In this document: in pieces, positions 27,893 to 37,390 of the stretch
How positions within the stretch are numbered: position 1 is the stretch's first letter
Layout: every line of letters starts with the position of its first letter
Assembly: GCF_003852545.1 (NCBI RefSeq)
Contig: NZ_QAJR01000016.1
Location: 1 to 61,475, forward strand
Length of the DNA: 61,475 nucleotides
DNA from: Acidovorax sp. FJL06
GTDB taxonomy: Bacteria > Pseudomonadota > Gammaproteobacteria > Burkholderiales > Burkholderiaceae_C
Reading direction: 5' to 3'
Notes under the pieces: generated by a model
Database searches by the model: none
Told to the model about the DNA's origin: nothing
Seen by the model: the letters and a program-made list of their open reading frames with translations, nothing else
Program-made: the position numbers and the translations under genes

Positions 27893-29404
27893 TCAGTCTT
27901 CCACGAAGGCTTCTTCGCGCTTGTTCTTCACCGCAGGCAGCAGCACGATGACGAGCAGCAGGGCCGCAGCAGCCAGCAGGCCGGCCGACAGCGGACGCGT
28001 GACGAACACGCTCCAGTCACCACGGGACAGCAGCAGCGCGCGGCGCAGGTTTTCTTCCATCATCGGGCCCAGGATGAAGCCCAGCAGCAGCGGTGCAGGC
28101 TCGGTACCCAGCTTGTAGAAGATGTAGCCAATCAAACCAAACGCGCCCACCATCCAGATATCGAAGGTGTTGTTGTTGGTCGAGTACACACCCACCGCGC
28201 AGAACAGCACGATGGAAGGGTACAGCCAGCGGTAAGGCACGGTGAGCAGCTTGATCCAGATACCGATCAGCGGCAGGTTCAGGATGATCAGCATCGCATT
28301 GCCGATCCACATCGAGGCGATCAGGCCCCAGAACAGCTCGGGGTTGCTCGTCATCACCTGGGGGCCAGGCTGGATGTTGTGGATGGTCATCGCACCCACC
28401 ATCAGTGCCATCACGGCGTTGGGGGGAATACCCAGCGTCAGCAGCGGGATGAACGAGGTCTGTGCGCCCGCATTGTTGGCGGCTTCCGGAGAGGCCACGC
28501 CACGGATGTTGCCCTGGCCGAAAGGCACTTCACCAGGTTGCAGCTTGGTCTTCTTTTCCAGCGTGTAAGCAGCAAACGCAGCCAACAGCGCACCGCCACC
28601 CGGCAAGATGCCCAGTGCAGAGCCCAACGCCGTACCGCGCAGCACCGCAGGAATCATGCGCTTGAAGTCGTCCTTGGTGGGGAACAGGCCTTCCACCTTG
28701 GCAGTGAACACCTCACGCTCATCGTCAGGGCGCGAGAGGTTGGCAATGATTTCACCGTAGCCGAACACGCCCATGGCGATGGTCACGAAGCCGATGCCGT
28801 CGGTCAACTCAGGGATGTCGAAGCTGAAACGGGCCACGCCCGAGTTCACGTCGGTGCCCACGAGGCCCATCAACAGGCCCAGCACGATCATGGCCACGGC
28901 CTTGAGCAGCGAACCCGAAGCCAGCACCACGGCGCCGATCAGGCCCAGGATCATGAGCGAGAAGTACTCGGCCGGGCCGAACTTGAAGGCTACTTCGGTC
29001 AGCGGAGGCGCAAAGGCCGCCAGGATCAGCGTACCCACGCAACCCGCGAAGAACGACCCCAGGCCGGCCGCCGCAAGCGCGGGCCCCGCCCGGCCCTTGC
29101 GCGCCATCTGGTAGCCGTCGATCACGGTCACCACCGACGACGACTCGCCCGGCAGGTTCACCAGAATGGCGGTGGTGGAGCCACCGTACTGGGCGCCGTA
29201 GTAAATACCGGCCAGCATGATCAGCGCAGCCACGGGGGGCAGCGCATAAGTGGCGGGCAACAGCATGGCGATGGTCGCCACAGGGCCGATACCTGGCAGC
29301 ACGCCGATCAGCGTCCCCAGCAAACAGCCCACAAAGCAGTAAATCAGGTTCTGGAACGTGAAGGCCACGCCAAAACCAAGCGCAAGATTGTTAAATAGAT
29401 CCAT
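27893..29404 (-). CDS. tctA: tripartite tricarboxylate transporter, large permease TctA
   Basis: A 503-residue inner-membrane protein with about twelve hydrophobic helices. Family signatures include LIGVLPGIGPVATIAMLLP near residue 40 and the second conserved loop ASPEAANNAGAQTSFIPLLT with IPPNAVMALMVGAM near residue 320. It is the ion-coupled subunit that imports tri- or dicarboxylates delivered by a periplasmic TctC. The small subunit TctB is encoded 15 bases upstream. No TctC gene is nearby. It may use one of the many unlinked TctC-like (Bug) proteins typical of Burkholderiales. Confidence 0.95.
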   Translation of the reverse strand: MDLFNNLALGFGVAFTFQNLIYCFVGCLLGTLIGVLPGIGPVATIAMLLPATYALPPVAALIMLAGIYYGAQYGGSTTAILVNLPGESSSVVTVIDGYQMARKGRAGPALAAAGLGSFFAGCVGTLILAAFAPPLTEVAFKFGPAEYFSLMILGLIGAVVLASGSLLKAVAMIVLGLLMGLVGTDVNSGVARFSFDIPELTDGIGFVTIAMGVFGYGEIIANLSRPDDEREVFTAKVEGLFPTKDDFKRMIPAVLRGTALGSALGILPGGGALLAAFAAYTLEKKTKLQPGEVPFGQGNIRGVASPEAANNAGAQTSFIPLLTLGIPPNAVMALMVGAMTIHNIQPGPQVMTSNPELFWGLIASMWIGNAMLIILNLPLIGIWIKLLTVPYRWLYPSIVLFCAVGVYSTNNNTFDIWMVGAFGLIGYIFYKLGTEPAPLLLGFILGPMMEENLRRALLLSRGDWSVFVTRPLSAGLLAAAALLLVIVLLPAVKNKREEAFVED

Positions 29405-29419
29405 GATCAGTGCTCCTGC

Positions 29420-29908
29420 TTAACCCGTGATGAAACTCGGCCACACAGGGAACTGCAGCTTGAGCGCCCAGACGAATGCCACATAACTACCAATAGCAAG
29501 CACCGTGGCGAGAACGAACACGGCCTTGGCATTGAACTCATTGCCAGCCAGGCTGGAGATGAAGGTCAGTGCGTAGATGCCAACGATGAGGCCCATCGCC
29601 GGAATGCCCACGCTCGGCAGGCCGCCCAGCAAAATGCCGAAGGCGAAGTTGGCGGCGAGGATGTAGAACAGGGGCTTCCAGGCCCACGCGCCCACCTTGT
29701 CGCCATCCTGGGTTTCCACCGTGACTGCCTTGAAGGTGATCACGCTGCCAATGATGGCGAGCAAGACACCCAGCAACAGGGGAAAGTAGCCCGGGCCCAT
29801 GCGGGCACCGTTACCCACGTTGTACGTGGTTGCACCCCACGCAAACGCCACTCCGACGCCCATGAACATGAGGCCGGAAAAAAAGTCTTTTTGACTCTTG
29901 ATTTTCAC
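29420..29908 (-). CDS. tctB: tripartite tricarboxylate transporter, small permease TctB
   Basis: A 162-residue membrane protein with four hydrophobic helices and the TctB signature GPGYFPLLLGVLLAIIG. It starts at a GTG with AGGAGA 6 bases upstream on the minus strand. It forms an operon with tctA. The 163 bases upstream hold no gene; weak inverted repeats are visible there but no convincing promoter. Confidence 0.93.
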   Translation of the reverse strand: MKIKSQKDFFSGLMFMGVGVAFAWGATTYNVGNGARMGPGYFPLLLGVLLAIIGSVITFKAVTVETQDGDKVGAWAWKPLFYILAANFAFGILLGGLPSVGIPAMGLIVGIYALTFISSLAGNEFNAKAVFVLATVLAIGSYVAFVWALKLQFPVWPSFITG

Positions 29909-30071
29909 GAATTGTCTCCTTGACGGGATCTCGACTGCGCGATTGTGGGGTCAACCGGCGTGCGTGCGGATGTGGATTCCACCTACATCCGGTAACGCCT
30001 GGTCGCCCGCCTTCGGGCGGTTCAGCAGCCAAAGAGACTTGATGGCGGTGGACCATGGGGCCCACCCCCGG

Positions 30072-31865
30072 TTACTCCAGCGGCGGTGTGGCCGCAATCA
30101 CCTCGTCCAGGGTGGTCAGGCCCTCGGCCACCCGCAGCGCGCCCGCCAGGCGCAGGGGGCGCATGCCGTCCTGCACGGCCTGGCGGCGCAGCGTGTCGAT
30201 GGAAGGGGCCTGGGTGATCTTGTCCTTGAGCGCCTCGCTCACGGTGAGCAGTTCATACAACCCCATGCGGCCGCGAAAGCCGCCCATGCGGCAGTCCACG
30301 CAGCCCACGGGCTTGTAGGGCTGGTAGGCGCCGTTGATCTTCCAGGGCTTGACGATGTCGGCCAAGGCCTCGCGGGGAGCCGCCTCGTCGGCCTGCTTGC
30401 ACTGCTTGCACAGCGTGCGCACCAGCCGCTGGGCCAGCACGCCAAGCAAGGTGGCGTTGATGAGGTAGGAAGGGACGCCCAGCTCCATCATGCGGGTGAT
30501 GGCGCTCGGGGCATCGTTGGTGTGCAGGGTCGAAAACACCAGATGCCCCGTGAGCGCGGCCTGGATGGCCATCTCGGCAGTCTCCAGGTCGCGGATTTCG
30601 CCCACCATGATGATGTCCGGGTCCTGGCGCATCAGCGCGCGTAGGCCTTCGGCGAAGTTGAAGTCGAGCTGCGGCTGCACCTGGGTCTGGTTGAAGCTGG
30701 GCTCGATCATTTCGATCGGGTCTTCCACCGTGCTCACATTGACCTCTTCGGTCGCCACGCGCTTCAGGGTGGAGTACAGCGTGGTGGTCTTGCCCGAGCC
30801 CGTGGGCCCGGTCACCAGGATGATGCCGTGCGGGCGCTTGACCAGCGCTTCCCAGCGCTGCGCATCGTGCTGTGCAAACCCCAGGGCATCGAGGTCCTTG
30901 ACCGCGTTGTCCGGGTCAAAGATCCGCATCACCATCTTTTCACCAAACGCGGTGGGCAGGGTGGACAGGCGCATTTCCACCTCGTCGCCCCGCTGGTTGC
31001 GCGTCTTGATGCGGCCGTCCTGCGGCCGGCGCTTTTCCACCACGTCGATGCGGCCCAGCAGCTTGATGCGCGAGACCATGGCGTTGTGCACGCCCATGGG
31101 CATCTGGTAGACCGGGTGCAGCACACCGTCGATGCGAAAACGGATCACGCCCTGCTCGCGGCGCGGCTCCAGGTGGATGTCGCTCGCGCGCTGGTCAAAC
31201 GCGTACTGCCACAGCCAGTCCACCACCTTGACCACGCCCTGGTCGTTGGCATCGAGCTGCTTGTTGCTCTTGCCCAGTTCCACCAACTGCTCAAAGCTGT
31301 TGCCGCCCGAATTGCCCCCCGCCTTTTGCGCCGCACGCACCGACTTGGCGAGCGCGAAGAATTCGGCGGTGAAGCGGTGGATGTCCTGCGGGTTGGCCAC
31401 CACGCGGCGCACCGTGCGGCGCGACTGGCGCTCCACCTCGGCCACCCAGTCGTCGATGAAGGGCTCGGCCGTGGCCACCACCACCTCCTTGGCCGTGACC
31501 TGCACTGGCAGCACCTTGTGGCGCTCGGCGTAGGTGGCGCTCATGCTGTCGGCCACGCGGCCCACGTCCACCTTGAGCGGGTCGATGCGCAAATAGGCCA
31601 GCCCGGCCCGCGTGGCCAGGTATTCGGACAGCGCCTCGATGTCGAGCGGCTTGCCGTCGCTGGCGCGCGCCATGGCCACGCTGGCCAGCCGCACCAGCGC
31701 ATGCTGGGAGCTTTCGGCCTGCGAGCAGCGGGCGATGGTGCGCTGCGCCTCCTCGCGCGAGATGACATGGTCATCACTGAGCCACTGCACCATGCGGCGC
31801 CAGTCCACCGGGCCGATGTGGGGGGCGGCCTTCAGGCGGCCAGGGACATCCACGGAAGCTGTCAT
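30072..31865 (-). CDS. GspE/PulE/PilB family secretion ATPase (orphan)
   Basis: A 597-residue traffic ATPase that would drive assembly of a type II pseudopilus or type IV pilus. It has a MshEN-like N-terminal domain (about 20-180), Walker A GPTGSGKT at 353-360, the Asp box, Walker B region (RQDPDIIMVGEIRD), the His box (VFSTLHTNDAP) and the tetracysteine zinc motif (CKQCK and CVDCR) before the C-terminal domain. No gspF, gspD or pilin genes are present. It is the last gene of an operon with a methyltransferase-like gene (12-base gap) and a DNA glycosylase. Confidence 0.9.
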   Translation of the reverse strand: MTASVDVPGRLKAAPHIGPVDWRRMVQWLSDDHVISREEAQRTIARCSQAESSQHALVRLASVAMARASDGKPLDIEALSEYLATRAGLAYLRIDPLKVDVGRVADSMSATYAERHKVLPVQVTAKEVVVATAEPFIDDWVAEVERQSRRTVRRVVANPQDIHRFTAEFFALAKSVRAAQKAGGNSGGNSFEQLVELGKSNKQLDANDQGVVKVVDWLWQYAFDQRASDIHLEPRREQGVIRFRIDGVLHPVYQMPMGVHNAMVSRIKLLGRIDVVEKRRPQDGRIKTRNQRGDEVEMRLSTLPTAFGEKMVMRIFDPDNAVKDLDALGFAQHDAQRWEALVKRPHGIILVTGPTGSGKTTTLYSTLKRVATEEVNVSTVEDPIEMIEPSFNQTQVQPQLDFNFAEGLRALMRQDPDIIMVGEIRDLETAEMAIQAALTGHLVFSTLHTNDAPSAITRMMELGVPSYLINATLLGVLAQRLVRTLCKQCKQADEAAPREALADIVKPWKINGAYQPYKPVGCVDCRMGGFRGRMGLYELLTVSEALKDKITQAPSIDTLRRQAVQDGMRPLRLAGALRVAEGLTTLDEVIAATPPLE

Positions 31866-31877
31866 ATTCGCAACCTT

Positions 31878-32642
31878 TCAGGGCTTCACCGGCTTGAACG
31901 CTCGCAGCCATTTGGCGGTGGGCAGGTCCCAGCGCGCCTGGATGGCCTCGGCCCGCTCGGCCAGTTCCGCACGCTTGGGCCGTGACGGGGTGCGCTGCGC
32001 CAGCACCACCGTATTGCCCTCGCGCGTGGGCTTGAACGACCACAGCGCTTCGTCGCCAAAGGCCTGCGCCATGCTTTTGAGGCTGCGGTCAAAGCTCGAT
32101 GCCCGCCCGAACAGGTTCACAGTCATGCTGCCGGTGTCGGTCAGCAGCGCACGGCAATCGGCGTAGAAATCGGGGCTGTCCAGCACCGGCGCCGCCGCCT
32201 CATGGTCGTACAGGTCCACGGCCAGCGCATCCACGGTGCCTTGCCACATGGGGTTTTGGATCTCCTGGGCGGCATCGGCCAGCACCACCCGCAGCTTGGG
32301 GCCGTCGGGCGGCAGCTTGAACCACTGGCGGCATACCGCCAGCACCTGGGGGTTCAGTTCGATCGCCGTGGTGCAGATGCGCAGCTTCTTGTGGCAGAAC
32401 TTGGTGATGGCCCCCGCCCCCAGGCCCAGTTGCATGGCATGGCCCTTGGACACCTGCGCGAGGTCGGCAAACAGCAGCCAAGCCATCATGCGCTGCACAT
32501 ATTCCAGCTCCAGCTCGAACGGATCGGCAATGCGCATGGAGCCCTGGATCCAGGGGGTGCCCAGGTGCAGGTGGCGCACTTCGCCGTCATCAGACACGCT
32601 GACTTCGGGCAGCTCTTGCGGTTTTTCTTTTTTGCGGGTCAT
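31878..32642 (-). CDS. spermidine synthase-like / methyltransferase-fold protein
   Basis: A 254-residue protein with a Rossmann-type S-adenosyl-binding fold: QLGLGAGAITKF as motif I, IELNP as the acidic end of beta-2, VVLADAAQEI and ALAVDLYDHEA further on. This resembles the spermidine synthase (SpeE) superfamily, but polyamine-site residues are not obvious, so the reaction remains unknown. It sits 9 bases after the DNA glycosylase gene and 12 bases before the GspE-like gene, in one operon. Confidence 0.75.
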   Translation of the reverse strand: MTRKKEKPQELPEVSVSDDGEVRHLHLGTPWIQGSMRIADPFELELEYVQRMMAWLLFADLAQVSKGHAMQLGLGAGAITKFCHKKLRICTTAIELNPQVLAVCRQWFKLPPDGPKLRVVLADAAQEIQNPMWQGTVDALAVDLYDHEAAAPVLDSPDFYADCRALLTDTGSMTVNLFGRASSFDRSLKSMAQAFGDEALWSFKPTREGNTVVLAQRTPSRPKRAELAERAEAIQARWDLPTAKWLRAFKPVKP

Positions 32643-32651
32643 TCAAAGCGT

Positions 32652-33221
32652 TCAAAGCAGGTGGTGGGCCGACAGCAGCGCGGCCCAAGCCGCCAATTTA
32701 CGGTCAAAACTCCAGGAGGCGTTGGCCGGGCTGGTCGATGGCAGCCGCACGGCCGCGATCTGCGGCCCGTGCTGCGGCCCCAGGCTGGCCAGCACCGCCG
32801 GGGCGTGCCGAAAGCTCTCGGCCCCGTTGTGGGCCACGGCCGCCAGCCGGGGGCAGCGCCCGCGCAAACGGGCAAAGTCGTTGACCCGGGCGTTGCGGAT
32901 GCTGGTGTCCAGGCTGCCTTCCCGTTCGCAGCTCTCGTAGACATCCCACAGCCCCAGCCCGCGCGCCAGCAGCCAATCGCAGCGCTGCGCATAGTGTTCG
33001 GGTCCGGCAGCGGGCAGTGGGTACTGCGGCCAGAGCGTCTGCAGAATCTTCCAGAAATGGTTTTGTGGATGGGCATAGTACTGCTGCGCCCGCAAGGAGG
33101 CCGCGCCCGGGAAACTGCCCAGCACCAGCACCACCGTCCCCTCGGAGGCCACGGGCGGCAGCCCTTGCCACCGAACGGCAGCAGGGGCGGGCGTGGAGCC
33201 AAGGGCACAGAGGTCGGGCAT
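32652..33221 (-). CDS. DNA-deoxyinosine glycosylase (UDG superfamily, family 6-like)
   Basis: A 189-residue member of the uracil-DNA-glycosylase fold with the hypoxanthine-DNA glycosylase signature VLGSFPGAASLRAQQYYAHP followed by QNHFW, and a C-terminal PSTSPANA loop that corresponds to the DNA-intercalating motif. It probably removes hypoxanthine from deaminated DNA. I used the ATG at 33219-33221; a TTG further upstream (33269) would add 16 residues with no family similarity. It is the first gene of the operon that ends with the GspE-like ATPase. Confidence 0.85.
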   Translation of the reverse strand: MPDLCALGSTPAPAAVRWQGLPPVASEGTVVLVLGSFPGAASLRAQQYYAHPQNHFWKILQTLWPQYPLPAAGPEHYAQRCDWLLARGLGLWDVYESCEREGSLDTSIRNARVNDFARLRGRCPRLAAVAHNGAESFRHAPAVLASLGPQHGPQIAAVRLPSTSPANASWSFDRKLAAWAALLSAHHLL

Positions 33222-33316
33222 GGACCGATTCTGGACCGAAACCGCGCGAGCGCTTTTGCCTACCTGCAAAAAAAGATAGCTGTCAACCGTTTGCCACGCT
33301 GCTCAAACCTCCAAAA

Positions 33317-34162
33317 TTACTCCTCAATTCGGGTTAGACAGGCCAGCAATGCCGCCAGCCGGGGCAGCGCCGCGCAGGCATTGGCGGTGGTGGCTTGCGC
33401 AAGCGCCGCCAGGGTCTGCCCGCGCAGTTGCGCCAGCACCCCGGCGATGCGTGGCAACTCGGCCGGCGCATTGCGCCCCTGGGCCAGGCCTTCGGCGCGC
33501 TGCGCGGCCGGGGTGTAGAGCCAGTGGGGCGGGATGTCGGGGGCATCGGTTTCCAGGACCAGTGCGTCCTCGGGCAGCTCGGCGGCCAGGCGGCGTAGCT
33601 GCAGGGCGCGGTCGTAGGTCATCGCGCCGCCAAAACCGAGCTTGAAACCCAGGCCGATGAAGGCCTGCGCCTGCTGCAGGCTGCCATTGAAGGCATGCGC
33701 AATGCCGCCACGCACCGGCAGGTCGCGCAGGCCCTTGAGCAGCTTGTCGGCCGAGCGGCGCACATGCAGGATCACCGGCAGATCGAACCGGCGGGCCAGC
33801 TGCAGCTGGGCCCGGTAGAACCGCTCCTGCCGCACAGGGTCCAGCCCCGGCACGAAGTAGTCCAGGCCGATCTCGCCGATGGCTACCAAGCGCGGGTCCG
33901 CATGGTGCTGCACCAGCATGTGTTCCAAAAGCGCCACATCCCCGTCGCCCGCGCGCCCGGTGTAGAGCGGGTGAATCCCCAGTGCATAGCTGTCGCCATG
34001 CTGGTGCGCCAGCAGGCGCACGGTGTCCCAGTTGCTGCGCTCCACGGCCGGGATCACGCAATGGCCCACGCCCTGCGCTGCCGCCTCGCTGCGCACCGCG
34101 CGGCGGTCGGCATCGAACTCGGGGGCGTCGAGGTGGCAGTGGGTGTCGATCCAGACGGTCAT
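33317..34162 (-). CDS. tatD: TatD family DNase
   Basis: A 281-residue metal-dependent hydrolase. Metal-binding motifs are WIDTHCHLDAPEFD (His8, His10), IGEIGLDYF (Glu), VILHVRRS (His), IAHAFNG (His) and LETDAPD (Asp). TatD proteins are 3'-5' DNA/RNA exonucleases involved in repair and DNA degradation. The start is the ATG at 34160-34162, right before the first metal motif. The open frame extends upstream without family features. It is divergent from the serine-protease gene (about 180-base gap). Confidence 0.93.
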   Translation of the reverse strand: MTVWIDTHCHLDAPEFDADRRAVRSEAAAQGVGHCVIPAVERSNWDTVRLLAHQHGDSYALGIHPLYTGRAGDGDVALLEHMLVQHHADPRLVAIGEIGLDYFVPGLDPVRQERFYRAQLQLARRFDLPVILHVRRSADKLLKGLRDLPVRGGIAHAFNGSLQQAQAFIGLGFKLGFGGAMTYDRALQLRRLAAELPEDALVLETDAPDIPPHWLYTPAAQRAEGLAQGRNAPAELPRIAGVLAQLRGQTLAALAQATTANACAALPRLAALLACLTRIEE

Positions 34163-34344
34163 GTGCGGATGATGCCCCATGGGGCATGCCCCGGGGCCAC
34201 GCACGGTAGCCCCGCGTGTGCATTTGCAGGCAAACCGTGCTACCGTCATTTGCGTGCGCCAGCCCCTGGCGTGAAAGAGCCTGCGGACGGTCCTCCAGCG
34301 CCCCCGTGCAACCGTCCATGGGTTCCCAGAGCAAAGGTGACAGG

Positions 34345-35277
34345 ATGCCCCGGCCCGCCCTCTACAGCAGCTCCCGCCCCGCCCGCAGCCGTGCGCCCGC
34401 TTCGGTGGCCGCCCCCGAAGCGCCCGTGCCCACCGCCCCGCCCCCCGGCGATGCGGCCGCCGCCACCGCCCCTGCAACACACCCGCCGGCCATCAGGCGC
34501 CAGCTGCTGGCCTTGTGGGCCCTTGTGCTGCTGTTGGCAGCCCTGCTGGCGGCCAGCGCCTGGCAGCAGCGCAATCCCGCTGCCCGCAGGATCACCCAGG
34601 AAGACATCGACGCCGCCGTGCTGCGCACGCTGGAGACCACCACCCCACCCTCGGCGGCGGCACGCGCAGTGGAGAGCATTGCGCCGTCCGTGGTGCGCGT
34701 GGTGGGCTACAGCCGCAGCAAGAACGGCAAGGAAGAGATCGAGCGCGGCATCGGCACGGGCGTGGTGATCGTGGACAAGGGCGTCATCCTGACCAACCTG
34801 CATGTGGTGGCGGGCGCCGAGCGCATCGGCATCACCTTCCACGATGGGCTGGAAACCACCGCCAGCCTCACCGGCGCCCAGCCCGAGAACGACCTGGCCG
34901 TGCTGCAAGCCCACAAGGTGCCCGACGACCTGGAGGCCGCCACGTTGCGCTCCACCCAGAACCTGCGCCCGGGCGACCACGTGGTGGCCGTGGGCTTTCC
35001 CTTCGGCATCGGCCCCTCGGCATCGGCGGGCGTGGTCTCGGGCCTGGAGCGCGAATTCACCTCGCCCGAGGGCAAACGCCAGCTCAGCAACCTGATCCAG
35101 TTCGACGCGGCCGCCAACCCGGGCAACTCGGGCGGGCCACTGGTCACGCTGGATGGCGAAGTGGTGGGCATCGTCACCGCCATCCTCAACCCGACGCCGG
35201 CACGCACCTTCATCGGCATAGGTTTTGCCGTACCCATCGAGAACGCGGCCTCGGCCGTGGGCATGCCGCCCTTCTGA
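34345..35277 (+). CDS. membrane-anchored trypsin-like serine protease without PDZ domain
   Basis: A 310-residue protein with a Pro/Ala-rich cytoplasmic N-terminus (1-50), a single TM helix (about 53-72) and a periplasmic S1C protease domain. The triad is visible: His153 (TNLHVVAGA), Asp183 (ENDLAVLQ) and Ser262 (NPGNSGGPL). It resembles DegS/HtrA, but no PDZ domain follows the protease. An alternative ATG at 34318 would add nine residues. It is followed 28 bases later by moxR, and all genes to 38.8 kb point the same way, so it is probably the first gene of the MoxR-DUF58-VWA operon. Confidence 0.87.
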   Translation: MPRPALYSSSRPARSRAPASVAAPEAPVPTAPPPGDAAAATAPATHPPAIRRQLLALWALVLLLAALLAASAWQQRNPAARRITQEDIDAAVLRTLETTTPPSAAARAVESIAPSVVRVVGYSRSKNGKEEIERGIGTGVVIVDKGVILTNLHVVAGAERIGITFHDGLETTASLTGAQPENDLAVLQAHKVPDDLEAATLRSTQNLRPGDHVVAVGFPFGIGPSASAGVVSGLEREFTSPEGKRQLSNLIQFDAAANPGNSGGPLVTLDGEVVGIVTAILNPTPARTFIGIGFAVPIENAASAVGMPPF

Positions 35278-35305
35278 TCCTCCATCCGATCCACCAAGGA
35301 GCACC

Positions 35306-36305
<1,000 letters not shown>

Positions 36306-36331
<26 letters not shown>

Positions 36332-36360
36332 GCCTGCATCATGAGCAAAAAGTCGCCTGA
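36306..36360. repeat. 29-bp-period tandem duplication at the moxR/DUF58 junction
   Basis: Bases 36306-36331 (tgcaccacgagcaaaaagtg and on to tga) and 36335-36360 (tgcatcatgagcaaaaagtc and on) match at 23 of 26 positions with a period of 29. Unit 1 encodes the MoxR C-terminus. In unit 2 a C-to-T change turns cacgag into catgag and supplies the DUF58 start codon in a different frame. Confidence 0.75.
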
Positions 36361-37375
36361 CACCCCCTCTGCCACGGTCCATACGCTGCCAACCCTGCCG
36401 GGCCAGGCCGACCGCCTGCTGCGCGAGCTGGAATGGAAGGTCATCCGCCGGCTCGACGGCCTGCTGCAGGGCGACTACCGCACGCTGATGCGTGGCAGCG
36501 GCCTCGATCTGGCCGATCTGCGCGAATACCAGCCCCACGACGACGTGCGCCACATCGACTGGAACGTGACCGCGCGCCTGGCCCAGCCCCATGTGCGCGT
36601 GTTCACCGAAGACCGCGAGATGACCGCCTGGTTCCTGCTGGACCTGAGCCCGTCCATCGGCTTCGGCCCCGAGGGGCATGCCAAGCGCGACATCCTCACC
36701 GGCTTTGTGGCCGTGCTCTCGCGCCTGCTCACACGCCACGGCAACCGCGTGGGCGCCATGCTGTATGGCGGCGCCAACCACCAGGCCGCGCGCGCGGTGG
36801 ACGCCGTGCTGCCGCCCCGCAGCAGCCGCGCCCATGTGCTGCACCTGGTGCATCGTCTGCTGGGGGGCCATCCGCCCAGCACCCCGCCCCCCCAGGGCGG
36901 CGGCGCGGCCACCGAGCTGCACCGCCTGCTGCAGGCCGCGCTGGCCAACCTGCGCCGCCGCTCCACCGTGTTCGTGGTGTCCGACTTCATCAGCGCGCCC
37001 GGCTGGGAAAAGCCGCTGGCCCAACTGGCCCGGCGCCACGACGTGGTGGCGGTGCGCCTGCTGGACCCGCTGGAGCTGGAACTGCCCGACATCGGCCTCA
37101 TCACCCTGCGCGACGCCGAGAGCGGCGAGCAGCTGCAGGTGGACACCCACGACGCCGCCTTCCGCCGCCGCTTTGCCCGCCTGGCGGCCGAACGCGAGGC
37201 CACGCTGCGCAACAGCCTGGCACGCGCCGGCGCCGACACGCTGGAGCTGTGCACCGACGACGATCTGGTGGACGCCCTGCTGCGCTTCATGGACCTGCGC
37301 CAGCGCCGCGTGCGCGCCCCGCGCGCGGCGGCGTGGCCCGCACCTGCCGTTGCCGAACCCCACTACGCCACCTGA
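36341..37375 (+). CDS. DUF58 domain-containing protein
   Basis: A 344-residue cytoplasmic protein with the DUF58 signature at about 61-80 (REYQPHDDVRHIDWNVTARL), followed by a VWA-like fold (FLLDLSPSIGFG, VFVVSDFIS). DUF58 proteins are usual partners of MoxR ATPases. The ATG lies 9 bases after the moxR stop, inside the second unit of a short tandem duplication. The nearest RBS is poor (gagcctgcatc), so translation may depend on coupling from moxR. Confidence 0.9.
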   Translation: MSKKSPDTPSATVHTLPTLPGQADRLLRELEWKVIRRLDGLLQGDYRTLMRGSGLDLADLREYQPHDDVRHIDWNVTARLAQPHVRVFTEDREMTAWFLLDLSPSIGFGPEGHAKRDILTGFVAVLSRLLTRHGNRVGAMLYGGANHQAARAVDAVLPPRSSRAHVLHLVHRLLGGHPPSTPPPQGGGAATELHRLLQAALANLRRRSTVFVVSDFISAPGWEKPLAQLARRHDVVAVRLLDPLELELPDIGLITLRDAESGEQLQVDTHDAAFRRRFARLAAEREATLRNSLARAGADTLELCTDDDLVDALLRFMDLRQRRVRAPRAAAWPAPAVAEPHYAT

Positions 37376-37390
37376 GGGAGACACTGCACC

